Shown here: in pieces, positions 5,898 through 12,181 of the stretch | How positions within the stretch are numbered: position 1 is the stretch's first letter | Layout of the letters: each line of letters begins with the position of its first letter | Made by a program: the position numbers and the translations under genes | The notes under the pieces: generated by a model | What the model was told of the DNA's origin: nothing | The model's input: only the letters and a program-made list of their open reading frames with translations | The model's database searches: none | DNA from: JBEKYH01 sp049511115 | GTDB lineage: Bacteria; Planctomycetota; Phycisphaerae; Tepidisphaerales; Tepidisphaeraceae | Length of the DNA: 12,181 nucleotides | Assembly (NCBI GenBank): GCA_049511115.1 | Contig: JBEKYH010000104.1 | Location: 1-12,181 of the forward strand | Direction of reading: 5' to 3'

Positions 5898-7490
5898 ATG
5901 CCCAAGATCACTGTTGACGGAAAAACCATTGAGTGCAAAGACCGCCAGATGATCCTTCAGGCTTGCCAGGATCATGGCGTTGCATTGCCGTCCTATTGTT
6001 ATCACCCGGGGCTTTCGATTCCCGCGTCATGCCGGATTTGCCTGGTGGAAGTGGAGGGGATTCCCAAGCTGGTTCCCTCCTGCCAGACGCAAATCCGCGA
6101 TGGCATGGTAGTCCATTCGCTTTCCACCAAGGCCATCGCCAACCAGAAACAGGTGATGGAATACCTGCTGATCAACCACCCGCTGGATTGCCCGGTTTGC
6201 GATCAGGCTGGCGAATGCTTCCTGCAGGATTATTCCTACCATTACGGCCGCAGCCAAAGCCGCTTTGAGGAAGACAAGGCCAAGAAGCCCAAGAAGGATG
6301 TCGGCGATCACATTTATCTGTATTCCGACCGGTGCATCATGTGCACGCGGTGCGTGAGATTCACTCGCGAAATCAGCGGCAGCAGCGAGCTTTTCGTTGA
6401 AGGCCGCGGGCATCGCGAGGAAATTGATATTTTCCCGGGAAGACCGTGCAATAATAAGCTCGCGGGGAATGTCGTCGATCTTTGCCCGGTGGGGGCGCTG
6501 CTGGATAAAGATTTCCTCTTCAAGCAGCGCGTGTGGCTGCTGCAAAGCACACCGTCGATTTCGCCCGTGGATTCAGGGGGCGAAAACATCTATCTCGATC
6601 ACAATGAGGGCGTTGTGTATCGCATACGCGCTCGGATCAATCACGACGTCAATGAGTGGTGGATCAGCGACGACACGCGATATTCCTATAAGGTGATTAC
6701 CGACGCCAAGCGGCTGAAGCAGGCGATGCACAAGGAGCATGGGGCTCCTGTGGCCGCGCCGTTCGCCAAGGCGTTGGAAGAAGCCGTCGCGGGATTGAAG
6801 AAGGCGGCTGAGAGCGGCGATGGCAGCTTGTATGCGGTGATGTCGCCGATGATGTCGTGCGAGGAGGCGTGGCTGCTGGGGCGGTTTATCCGTTCCTTGG
6901 ATTCGCGGGCGCTGCTGGTGCTTGGGCCGGCGCCGACTACCGGGCAGAATGAAGTGTTTAAGAATTCGCTGACTGGGAAGCAGACGTTTGTGATTCAGGG
7001 TGAGAAAGTCCCCAACGCGGCCGGCATTCGGCGCGTGCTGGCTCTCCTGGGCGGGCCGACCGCGACATTTGACGAACTATTCAGCCGGCCGGAGACGGCG
7101 AAGCTGGCCGGTGGGTGGATTGTGGGCGGGTATCTGTCGGCGTGGCTGCCGCGAAGTCTGCCGCCGGTGCTGGGGAAGGGCTTCCGCGTATTGCAGGATA
7201 CATTGCACAGCGAATTCGCCGAGGGCGTGGATATTGTTCTGCCCGCGGCATTCTGGGCCGAAAAGGACGGATGCTGGGAAAATTACGCGGGCAAAATACA
7301 GGCGTTCTCCGCCGGCATCGCACCGCCGGAAGGGGCGCGGCGCGAGGGAGACGTTTACCTGTCGCTGCTGGGCGAAACCGGAATGTATCGTGCCGACGCC
7401 GTCCGTGCACAGATGGGCGCGCCCTTTGCTGAGGTGAAAGTGCCGACGGAAGGTGCGGCAGAGCCGGCCTTTGAGTTCGCCGAATTATGA
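5898..7490 (+). CDS. nuoG: NADH-quinone oxidoreductase subunit G, short form
   Basis: Peripheral-arm subunit of complex I that passes electrons through Fe-S clusters from NuoF towards NuoI. Cluster ligands are all visible: the [2Fe-2S] site Cys34, Cys45, Cys48, Cys62; the His-ligated [4Fe-4S] site His94, Cys98, Cys101, Cys107; and the [4Fe-4S] site Cys146, Cys149, Cys152, Cys196. The optional N7 cluster is absent: its three leading Cys positions read Ser222, Asp225 and Glu229. The rest is a reduced molybdopterin-oxidoreductase-like domain (about 210-530) ending with DIVLPAAFWAEKDGCWEN, a normal C-terminal motif. At 530 residues it is far shorter than E. coli NuoG (about 900), because of a compact middle rather than a cut end. 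No Shine-Dalgarno precedes the ATG; a weak GTGACA/TATACC promoter-like pair lies at 5860-5886. It overlaps the next gene by 4 nt. Confidence 0.96.
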   Translation: MPKITVDGKTIECKDRQMILQACQDHGVALPSYCYHPGLSIPASCRICLVEVEGIPKLVPSCQTQIRDGMVVHSLSTKAIANQKQVMEYLLINHPLDCPVCDQAGECFLQDYSYHYGRSQSRFEEDKAKKPKKDVGDHIYLYSDRCIMCTRCVRFTREISGSSELFVEGRGHREEIDIFPGRPCNNKLAGNVVDLCPVGALLDKDFLFKQRVWLLQSTPSISPVDSGGENIYLDHNEGVVYRIRARINHDVNEWWISDDTRYSYKVITDAKRLKQAMHKEHGAPVAAPFAKALEEAVAGLKKAAESGDGSLYAVMSPMMSCEEAWLLGRFIRSLDSRALLVLGPAPTTGQNEVFKNSLTGKQTFVIQGEKVPNAAGIRRVLALLGGPTATFDELFSRPETAKLAGGWIVGGYLSAWLPRSLPPVLGKGFRVLQDTLHSEFAEGVDIVLPAAFWAEKDGCWENYAGKIQAFSAGIAPPEGARREGDVYLSLLGETGMYRADAVRAQMGAPFAEVKVPTEGAAEPAFEFAEL

Positions 7491-8041
7491 GGCAGGGGAC
7501 CTGGACATTGGCCGCGGCCGTCGCGGCGGGGTGCGCTGCCCAACCGGTCGCGACGACGCGACCGACCACTAGCGGCGTGTTGGCGCACGTGATCTGGTAT
7601 CAGGACGCCAAGAGCCAGATGCGCTTTGCGTACCCGGATTCGTGGCATCCAGTGACGGATGATACGGTCCTGACGTTGGTGCCGGTGGGTGAGTCGAAGA
7701 TCGGCTTGCACACGGTGGTGATCGACGAACCGGATTTGCCTCCCCATTTCCCGGGGTTGATTCCCCTGGGGCTGGTCGAGGCGGGATTTGTGGCGGACGT
7801 GCAAAGCCGCTACAAACAAGTGGTATTGACGCCCTCGACGGAGCGGCTGTTGGCTGGGGTCAAAGGGCGGTTCGTGCAGGCGAAGGGCAAGGGCGATCTG
7901 GGTGAAAGGGTCGTTGTGGCTTTGCTGTGCGTTCGCGGCGATCATGTGTTCCTGATCGACGCGGAAACGGACGCCGCAGGGGCGGCCGCCGCCCGCGCGG
8001 CATTTGAGACGGTGGTTAGTTCAATGCAATGGATGGATTGA
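7487..8041 (+). CDS. Unrecognised putative lipoprotein within the nuo operon
   Basis: I do not recognise the family with certainty. The 184-residue product begins with a short export-like segment, one Arg and then an Ala-rich hydrophobic run ending AAGC (Cys16), which resembles a weak lipobox, followed by a Thr/Pro-rich linker. The remaining part (about 35-184) has MRFAYPDSWHPV, a hydrophobic beta-strand pattern, and a terminal FETVVSSMQW. This opening (FxYPxxW) and closing (SSxxW) recall PsbP/DUF1795-like small domains; that is a motif impression, not a search result. Its ATG overlaps the nuoG stop (ATGA), and nuoH follows 3 nt after its stop, so it is certainly co-transcribed and probably translationally coupled with complex I genes. 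It may be an accessory or assembly factor on the outer face of the membrane, or an unrelated passenger. Confidence 0.85.
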   Translation: MRQGTWTLAAAVAAGCAAQPVATTRPTTSGVLAHVIWYQDAKSQMRFAYPDSWHPVTDDTVLTLVPVGESKIGLHTVVIDEPDLPPHFPGLIPLGLVEAGFVADVQSRYKQVVLTPSTERLLAGVKGRFVQAKGKGDLGERVVVALLCVRGDHVFLIDAETDAAGAAAARAAFETVVSSMQWMD

Positions 8042-8044
8042 CAC

Positions 8045-9523
8045 ATGCTCGATTGGATTCGAATCAATATTCCGGCCTGGGTGTACATCACCATCATCGC
8101 CCATCTGGTTGTGCTGGGGACGGTGGCGTACCTGATCCTGCTTGAACGCAAGGTCGCTTCGTGGGCGCAGGACCGCATCGGGCCTAATCGAGTGGGCCTG
8201 ACGTTCGGCTTGCAGAGGCCGCCTTTTGTGCCGAAGTCGGCCTGGACTTTTATGGAGAAATGCTACGGCCTGGGGCAGCCGCTTGCGGATGGGCTCAAGT
8301 TTATCCTTAAGGAAGATTACGCTCCGGGTAACGTCGATAAAATTCTGTTTACGGTCGCCCCGGCGTTCATGATCCTGGTGATCATTATCTCCATCGCTGT
8401 CCTGCCGTGGGGCGGGAGCTTGCAGACGACGCGGACGGTCACGCTCGATTCACAAGTCGATTGGCATAGCGAGGTACCGTGGGCGGCGACGGCGTCATCA
8501 ATGAAGATCGTCCCGTCGCTCGACGCGCCGGCGAACACGACGACCTACGACATCACTTATAGCTACCCGTTTCAGATCGCACGGCTGAATATCGGGGTGT
8601 TGTTCATCCTGGCGACTCTCTCTTTGGCGGTTTACGGCGTGGTCATCGGCGGGTGGGCAAGCAATAACAAATACTCGTTCCTGGGCGGGCTGCGCGCGAC
8701 GGCCAACATGATCAGTTATGAAATCCCGCTGGGTCTGGCGGTCCTTTGCCTGGTCCTCATGTTCGGCACGCTTGACCTGGGCGAGATTGTCGAAAAGCAA
8801 TGCCATTACTGGTGGGGCGTCATTCCGGCGTGGAACGTATTCTCGCAGCCGCTGGCGTTTGTGATGTTTCTGATCTGCATGCACGCCGAAGCGAATCGCG
8901 CCCCGTTTGATCTGGCCGAATGCGAGCAGGAACTCGTCGGTGGTTATCACACTGAATACAGCGCCATGCGGTTTGCCCTTTTCTTCCTCGCGGAATATGC
9001 GGGCATGATTACCACCAGCGCGGTGTGCGTGGCCCTGTTTCTGGGCGGCTGGCATATTCCCTGGATTGAATGGCTGTGGAAGCCGCTGGCAGGCGATGTG
9101 GATCCGATTCATCCGGCCCTGACGACCAGCGTCATCGCCTGCATCATTCGCGCCCTGGTTTTCTTTGGAAAGACCATCGGCATCATCTTCGTGTTCATGT
9201 GGGTGCGCTGGAGCCTGCCGCGGTTCAGGTTTGACCAGCTTATGATGCTGGCGTGGCGGGCCCTGATCCCGAGGTCGCTGGTTCTGCTCACCATGCGGGC
9301 GGTGGTTGTGTTCTTATCGGACGGGGTCAGTTATCTGCAAAATGCCCGGCATTATGGCGTGGACGAAAGCATGGAGATCTGGCTGTTGGTGGCGAATGTG
9401 GTCACCGGGGCGGCAATCGTCGCGATCAGCACGGTGCTCCCGCTGGCTCCGCCGACTAATCGGCGCGTGATCGTGAAAGGCAGCCGTTTGAATCCGAATC
9501 CGCAGTTGGCTTCTAACAACTAA
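8045..9523 (+). CDS. nuoH: NADH-quinone oxidoreductase subunit H, long-loop form
   Basis: Membrane subunit of complex I that helps form the quinone-binding chamber and links the peripheral arm to the proton-pumping arm. Family signatures are ERKVASWAQDRIGPNRVG, LGQPLADGLKFILKED, GWASNNKYSFLGGLRATANMISYE, the acidic AEANRAPFDLAECEQELVGGYHTEY, and FRFDQLMMLAWRALIP. About eight to nine hydrophobic segments can be seen. At 492 residues it is much longer than the usual 320-350. Extra material lies in the first cytoplasmic loop (about 57-75, RPPFVPKSAWTFMEK region), in the loop between the second and third membrane segments (about 120-178, predicted to face outward, Thr/Ser/Asp-rich), and in later loops. 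It starts 3 nt after the putative lipoprotein gene and ends 4 nt before nuoI. No clear Shine-Dalgarno. Confidence 0.97.
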   Translation: MLDWIRINIPAWVYITIIAHLVVLGTVAYLILLERKVASWAQDRIGPNRVGLTFGLQRPPFVPKSAWTFMEKCYGLGQPLADGLKFILKEDYAPGNVDKILFTVAPAFMILVIIISIAVLPWGGSLQTTRTVTLDSQVDWHSEVPWAATASSMKIVPSLDAPANTTTYDITYSYPFQIARLNIGVLFILATLSLAVYGVVIGGWASNNKYSFLGGLRATANMISYEIPLGLAVLCLVLMFGTLDLGEIVEKQCHYWWGVIPAWNVFSQPLAFVMFLICMHAEANRAPFDLAECEQELVGGYHTEYSAMRFALFFLAEYAGMITTSAVCVALFLGGWHIPWIEWLWKPLAGDVDPIHPALTTSVIACIIRALVFFGKTIGIIFVFMWVRWSLPRFRFDQLMMLAWRALIPRSLVLLTMRAVVVFLSDGVSYLQNARHYGVDESMEIWLLVANVVTGAAIVAISTVLPLAPPTNRRVIVKGSRLNPNPQLASNN

Positions 9524-9527
9524 ACCT

Positions 9528-10064
9528 ATGAACGAAAAAGATGTGATCGTTCTGCAAGAGCCGAAACTGACGCTGTCCGATCAGTTTTATCTTCCCCAGG
9601 CGCTGATGGGACTGGGGACCACGCTCAAGCATATGTTTCGCGTGGTGGTCGAGGGGAAGGATCGGGTCATCCAATACCCCGAGGAGAAGCGCGAGGAGAT
9701 GCCCGTCGAGCAGGGGGGAATGAACCTGCGCACGTACCGCGGCGTTCACCGGCTCAACAAGGACGAGGAAGGCCGCGTGAAATGCGTGGCCTGCTTCATG
9801 TGTTCGACCGCCTGCCCGGCTCACTGCATTCACATCGAAGCCGCCGAAAGCCCGTGGGAAGACCGCGAGAAATATCCCGCCAAGTTCGACATCGACGAAC
9901 TCCGGTGCATCTACTGCGGCATGTGCGAGGAAGCCTGCCCGGTGGACGCCATTGAACTGACCAGCCGCTACGATATCGTCGGGCTAACACGGGCGGAGAT
10001 GATCTTCGATAAGTCAAAGCTTTTGCAGGTGTTTGATCAGACGGTGAAGGATGAGCCGATGTAG
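9528..10064 (+). CDS. nuoI: NADH-quinone oxidoreductase subunit I (two 4Fe-4S ferredoxin-like)
   Basis: Complex I subunit carrying clusters N6a and N6b, which relay electrons to the terminal N2 cluster near the quinone site. Both [4Fe-4S] motifs are intact: Cys86, Cys89, Cys92, Cys96 in CVACFMCSTACP, and Cys127, Cys130, Cys133, Cys137 in CIYCGMCEEACP. The N-terminal LPQALMGLGTTLKHMF matches the membrane-apposed helix of NuoI, and PEEKREEMP with RGVHRL leads into the first motif as usual. Length 178 is normal. The gene follows nuoH by 4 nt without a recognisable Shine-Dalgarno. Further complex I genes (nuoJ to nuoN) do not follow; the next gene is an antitoxin-like gene 67 nt later, so the operon probably ends here. 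I see no strong terminator hairpin. Confidence 0.97.
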   Translation: MNEKDVIVLQEPKLTLSDQFYLPQALMGLGTTLKHMFRVVVEGKDRVIQYPEEKREEMPVEQGGMNLRTYRGVHRLNKDEEGRVKCVACFMCSTACPAHCIHIEAAESPWEDREKYPAKFDIDELRCIYCGMCEEACPVDAIELTSRYDIVGLTRAEMIFDKSKLLQVFDQTVKDEPM

Positions 10065-10131
10065 GGGGGGCGGCGCCGAATATGCCTCCGGTCTGAATCT
10101 ATGCTAAGATTGGTTTAGAGGTCCAAACCTG

Positions 10132-10434
10132 ATGAACTTGACCATTGACCTAAACCCGGACGCGGAATGCAGGCTCAAAACTGCGGCCACGCGCCGAGGC
10201 GTGAAGCCAGAGGTCTACGCCAAGCAGATCATTGAAGAGAACCTCCCGGCGATCGAGAACGTCGGAGGCGACAATGCCACGCTGGAGCTATTCGCACGCT
10301 GGGACGCGGAAGATGCCACAACCGACGAAACGGAGATTGCCGCCCGCCGCAAGGATGTGGACGATTTCAAGCTGGCTATGAATGAAAACCGGCTGCGCGC
10401 CGAGGGGCCCCGCTCAAGAAGGATTTATCCGTGA
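10132..10434 (+). CDS. Antitoxin-like protein paired with a PIN toxin remnant
   Basis: A 100-residue soluble protein opening MNLTIDLNPDAECRLKTAA, then RGVKPEVYAKQIIEE. This short beta strand plus two helices is the usual layout of ribbon-helix-helix-type DNA-binding antitoxins. The C-terminal half (about 40-100) is acidic then basic and would be the toxin-binding tail. The stop codon overlaps the GTG start of a PIN-domain reading frame by 4 nt (GTGA), the classic coupling of VapB/VapC-type pairs. A TAAGAT -10-like box lies at 10105-10110 without a good -35. The function as an antitoxin rests mainly on this context. As the toxin is broken, the gene may be a relic or an orphan regulator. Confidence 0.75.
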   Translation: MNLTIDLNPDAECRLKTAATRRGVKPEVYAKQIIEENLPAIENVGGDNATLELFARWDAEDATTDETEIAARRKDVDDFKLAMNENRLRAEGPRSRRIYP

Positions 10435-10598
10435 GCCTGGTTATTGCACTAGACGCCGGACCGCTGGGTCTTCTTACCCATCGCAAAGACAACCAAGACG
10501 CTCAATCATGCCGGCAATGGCTCTGCTCTCGCATCTCGGCCGGATCACAGATCGTCGTGCCTGCCGTGGCTGATTACGAAGTGCGTCGTGAGCTCTAG
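10431..10598 (+). pseudogene. Truncated PIN-domain (VapC-like) toxin
   Basis: A GTG-started frame of 55 codons overlapping the antitoxin-like gene by 4 nt. It reads SLVIALDAGPLGLLTH, then QWLCSRISAGSQIVVPAVADYEVRREL, and stops at TAG. The first part is a clear PIN ribonuclease N-terminus: Asp8 and Glu51 match the first two acidic metal-binding positions. PIN toxins are usually about 120-150 residues, so the half holding the remaining acidic residues is missing. The DNA after the stop shows no PIN-like continuation in any frame that I could read, which suggests a deletion or replacement rather than a single stop mutation. It is very unlikely to be an active nuclease. Confidence 0.75.
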
Positions 10599-10718
10599 GA
10601 TTGGGCAATGCGAAGACTGACGGCCCATTGAGCGAGGTGCCCACATCGAGGCCGTTGGCGAGTGCGGCCCTGGCGCAACCCTTCAGGTTTTTTGCTCTGT
10701 GAAATCTACATTTTTTGA

Positions 10719-10746
10719 ATGACATTTCGCGCGCCGACATTACACT
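10719..10746 (+). promoter_or_regulatory. Possible sigma-70 promoter of the PEP-CTERM gene
   Basis: ATGACA (10719-10724, five of six matches to TTGACA) is separated by 16 nt from TACACT (10741-10746, four of six matches to TATAAT). Transcription would begin near 10753, leaving a short leader with the AGGAG ribosome site at 10761-10765. Upstream, AACC/GGTT with a T-run at 10677-10693 is a weak terminator candidate. The rest of the 10599-10769 gap shows nothing else I can support. Confidence 0.35.
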
Positions 10747-10769
10747 CCACGCATTCGACGAGGAGAAAA

Positions 10770-11846
10770 ATGCCCGGCATTCAAAATTCCAGTCGCAATC
10801 AATTTGCGTTGTTCCTCAAATCCGGCCCGCAGTTGGCCGCCTGCGTTTTGCTCGCCGCGCCTTTGGCGGCGAAGGCCGATTTGTTCGTCGCCGACAGTGG
10901 GGCGGTGGATCGGTTCAATAGCTCAAACGGCGCGGTCATTCCGACCAATGGCCAGGACACATTCGCGACACTGTCGAGCGTCACGGGCGTCACCGTCGGC
11001 CCTGACGGCCTGGTCTATGCGGCCGATGCCGACCCAGGCTCTGATCCGAATCTGGCGGTCGTCAATCGCTACAACGCGACTACCGGCCAGCAGATCGGCG
11101 GCGCGTTTATTCCGTTCACGAACAGTGCGTCGCAGCTTAGCAACGCGCAGGGCATCGCCTTCGGCCCCGACGGCAATTTCTACGTCGCCGATCTAGGCGA
11201 TAACGGTCCCGTCAAGGCGTTCAATTCCAGCGGAACGTACCTGACGAGTTACACCACCACCGGCGGGAATGCCCAGGCGGTCGCATTCGATCCGCTCACG
11301 CCAAACGACATGTACGTGGCTACCGGATCGACGATCGAGGAAATCAACCTCACGACGCACAGCGACAACGTCATTGTGCAGGGAGACAGCGATACGTTTT
11401 CCGACGGGGCGGACCTTGCCTTTGGACCGGACAACAAGCTGTATGTTCTTGATATCTCCGGCGCAGCGCCGCAGATTCTGAGTTACAACGCCGACGGCAC
11501 CGGGCAGAGTGTCTTCACGAACTTTTCCAGTCCGAGCTTCTCGCCGGCGGATTTTGATCCTTCGGACATGGCGTTCGGCCCCAATGGGCAGCTCTATGTT
11601 TCGGGGGTTAATCTGGATTCGCTGAGTATTCTGCAGGGAGAGATTCTGGAGATCAGCCCCGACGGGTCCACGTCAAGCCAGGTCATCACGGGTCTGAACA
11701 ATCCGGGCTTTATTGCTTTCAGCAGTGTGCCCGAGCCGACCTGCGTGCCGATGCTCGCCGGATCGATGTTCCTGCTGCGGCGGCGAAGGCGGGCGAGTAA
11801 GAGAATCGGGCGATTAGATCCGGCGATTGCGGCGGACTCTGACTAA
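10770..11846 (+). CDS. Secreted NHL-repeat/beta-propeller PEP-CTERM protein
   Basis: Exported protein of 358 residues. A signal peptide spans about 1-36 (hydrophobic ACVLLAAPLAAKA, likely cut before DLFVAD). The body carries at least four NHL/SMP-30-like repeats with the core FGPDGxxYVAD: near GPDGLVYAAD, GPDGNFYVAD, GPDNKLYVLD and GPNGQLYVSG. They should form a beta-propeller, and the sequence is rich in Asn, Asp, Ser and Thr. The C-terminus has VPEP (320-323), a short hydrophobic run, and five Arg, the PEP-CTERM sorting signal read by exosortase. The hydrophobic run is short (about 13 residues) and a tail of about 17 residues follows the Arg cluster, both unusual. The start is chosen from AGGAG four nt before the ATG; the frame is open upstream to 10719. 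The binding partner or substrate is unknown. Confidence 0.88.
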   Translation: MPGIQNSSRNQFALFLKSGPQLAACVLLAAPLAAKADLFVADSGAVDRFNSSNGAVIPTNGQDTFATLSSVTGVTVGPDGLVYAADADPGSDPNLAVVNRYNATTGQQIGGAFIPFTNSASQLSNAQGIAFGPDGNFYVADLGDNGPVKAFNSSGTYLTSYTTTGGNAQAVAFDPLTPNDMYVATGSTIEEINLTTHSDNVIVQGDSDTFSDGADLAFGPDNKLYVLDISGAAPQILSYNADGTGQSVFTNFSSPSFSPADFDPSDMAFGPNGQLYVSGVNLDSLSILQGEILEISPDGSTSSQVITGLNNPGFIAFSSVPEPTCVPMLAGSMFLLRRRRRASKRIGRLDPAIAADSD

Positions 11847-11962
11847 TGCCGGGACTGCTCGAAAGGCGGCAAAAAAAAGGGCCGGTAAAAGGAGCAATGC
11901 GGCAGTAAATTCAAGCATAGCGGACCTCAGTAAATATGGACACGCATACCGTTTGTTCCCAT

Positions 11963-12008
11963 ATCGGATTATTCCTTTCAAATTGAGTGAGAAAAATCGG
12001 ATTATGCC
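11963..12008. repeat. Two 13-bp direct repeats 33 bp apart
   Basis: ATCGGATTATTCC (11963-11975) and ATCGGATTATGCC (11996-12008) differ at one base and start 33 bp apart, about three turns of DNA helix. They lie just upstream of the gene starting at 12036 and may be a two-site operator. The surrounding 11847-12035 gap is AT-rich compared with the window and holds no other gene I can support. Confidence 0.5.
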
Positions 12009-12027
12009 CGGGTTTGGGCATGGGAGG
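12004..12027 (+). promoter_or_regulatory. Small hairpin abutting a ribosome binding site
   Basis: ATGCCC (12004-12009) and GGGCAT (12016-12021) form a perfect 6-bp stem with a 6-nt loop. It is immediately followed by GGGAGG (12022-12027), a strong Shine-Dalgarno eight nt before the ATG at 12036. The hairpin ends exactly where the ribosome site begins and overlaps the second direct repeat by a few bases. A control role is inference. Confidence 0.4.
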
Positions 12028-12035
12028 ATTTACTG

Positions 12036-12181
12036 ATGGAGCCATCCGACGGGCCGGCTGAACACGTTCAAGCTCCGGGTCCTCGCACGCCACGCAACGC
12101 TGTGAGAAAACCCGGCGGCGAAACGATGCGCGTGTTGGGAAACCTCGTGCAAAAGTCCGCTCCCTCCGGTGTGTCGCCTCT
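12036..12181 (+). CDS. Unidentified protein, N-terminus only (runs off the right edge)
   Basis: An ATG with GGGAGG eight nt upstream opens a frame that stays open for 48 codons to the end of the window. The visible part is hydrophilic, rich in Pro, Gly and Arg (MEPSDGPAEHVQAPGPRTP, then KPGGETMRVLGNLVQ), with no signal peptide or membrane segment. This looks like a disordered N-terminal leader before a domain lying outside the window. I do not recognise it. The strong ribosome site is the main reason to call it a gene. Confidence 0.5.
   Translation, partial: MEPSDGPAEHVQAPGPRTPRNAVRKPGGETMRVLGNLVQKSAPSGVSP

Noticed and set aside
10474..10740. 88-residue minus-strand frame over the PIN remnant and the gap after it
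   Set aside because: It overlaps the recognisable PIN sequence in antisense, and shows no motif and no ribosome site.
11827..12036. 69-residue Lys/Arg-rich plus-strand frame after the PEP-CTERM gene
   Set aside because: It starts inside the previous gene, lacks a ribosome site, and runs through AT-rich repeats with no recognisable domain.

Overview
The window looks like a GC-rich chromosomal segment of a planctomycete-type bacterium. I infer this from the combination of a PEP-CTERM exported protein, a GTP-dependent PEP carboxykinase, weak or absent Shine-Dalgarno sites before several confident genes, and a long-loop NuoH. No rRNA or marker gene is present, so the placement is provisional. 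I see no tRNA, rRNA, CRISPR array, transposase or phage gene.

Left part (1-4755): a minus-strand pair, pckG (GTP-type PEP carboxykinase) followed 15 nt later by a HypB-like GTPase cut by the window edge. It is divergent from a plus-strand two-component system: a PAS-PAS-PAS histidine kinase whose third PAS resembles the FixL heme domain, overlapping a NarL/LuxR-type response regulator. The kinase and regulator are probably translationally coupled. The 125-nt gap between the two divergent units must hold both promoters.

Middle (4756-5897): two short intergenic stretches rich in repeats flank a minus-strand pdxH (pyridoxamine 5'-phosphate oxidase). The first stretch, between convergent genes, contains a 50-bp inverted repeat (47/50 matching) around three GGACTG-type repeats. 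The second contains a small hairpin repeat.

Respiratory block (5898-10064): a tight four-gene operon, nuoG, an unrecognised putative lipoprotein gene, nuoH and nuoI. It encodes Fe-S and membrane-connecting subunits of complex I (NADH:quinone oxidoreductase). The unknown gene shares ATGA with nuoG and lies 3 nt before nuoH. NuoH has an enlarged loop predicted to face outside the cytoplasm, the same side as the putative lipoprotein. The other complex I subunits are not in the window.

Right part (10065-12181): a remnant type II toxin-antitoxin pair (intact antitoxin-like gene, PIN toxin cut to 55 codons), then a secreted NHL-repeat/beta-propeller PEP-CTERM protein. Last is the start of an unidentified gene with a strong ribosome binding site, preceded by a 13-bp direct repeat and a small hairpin.

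The most interesting points are the putative heme-PAS oxygen sensor kinase beside gluconeogenic pckG, the putative lipoprotein embedded in the complex I operon together with the extended NuoH loop, and the HypB-like GTPase lacking the usual nickel/zinc Cys-His pair.
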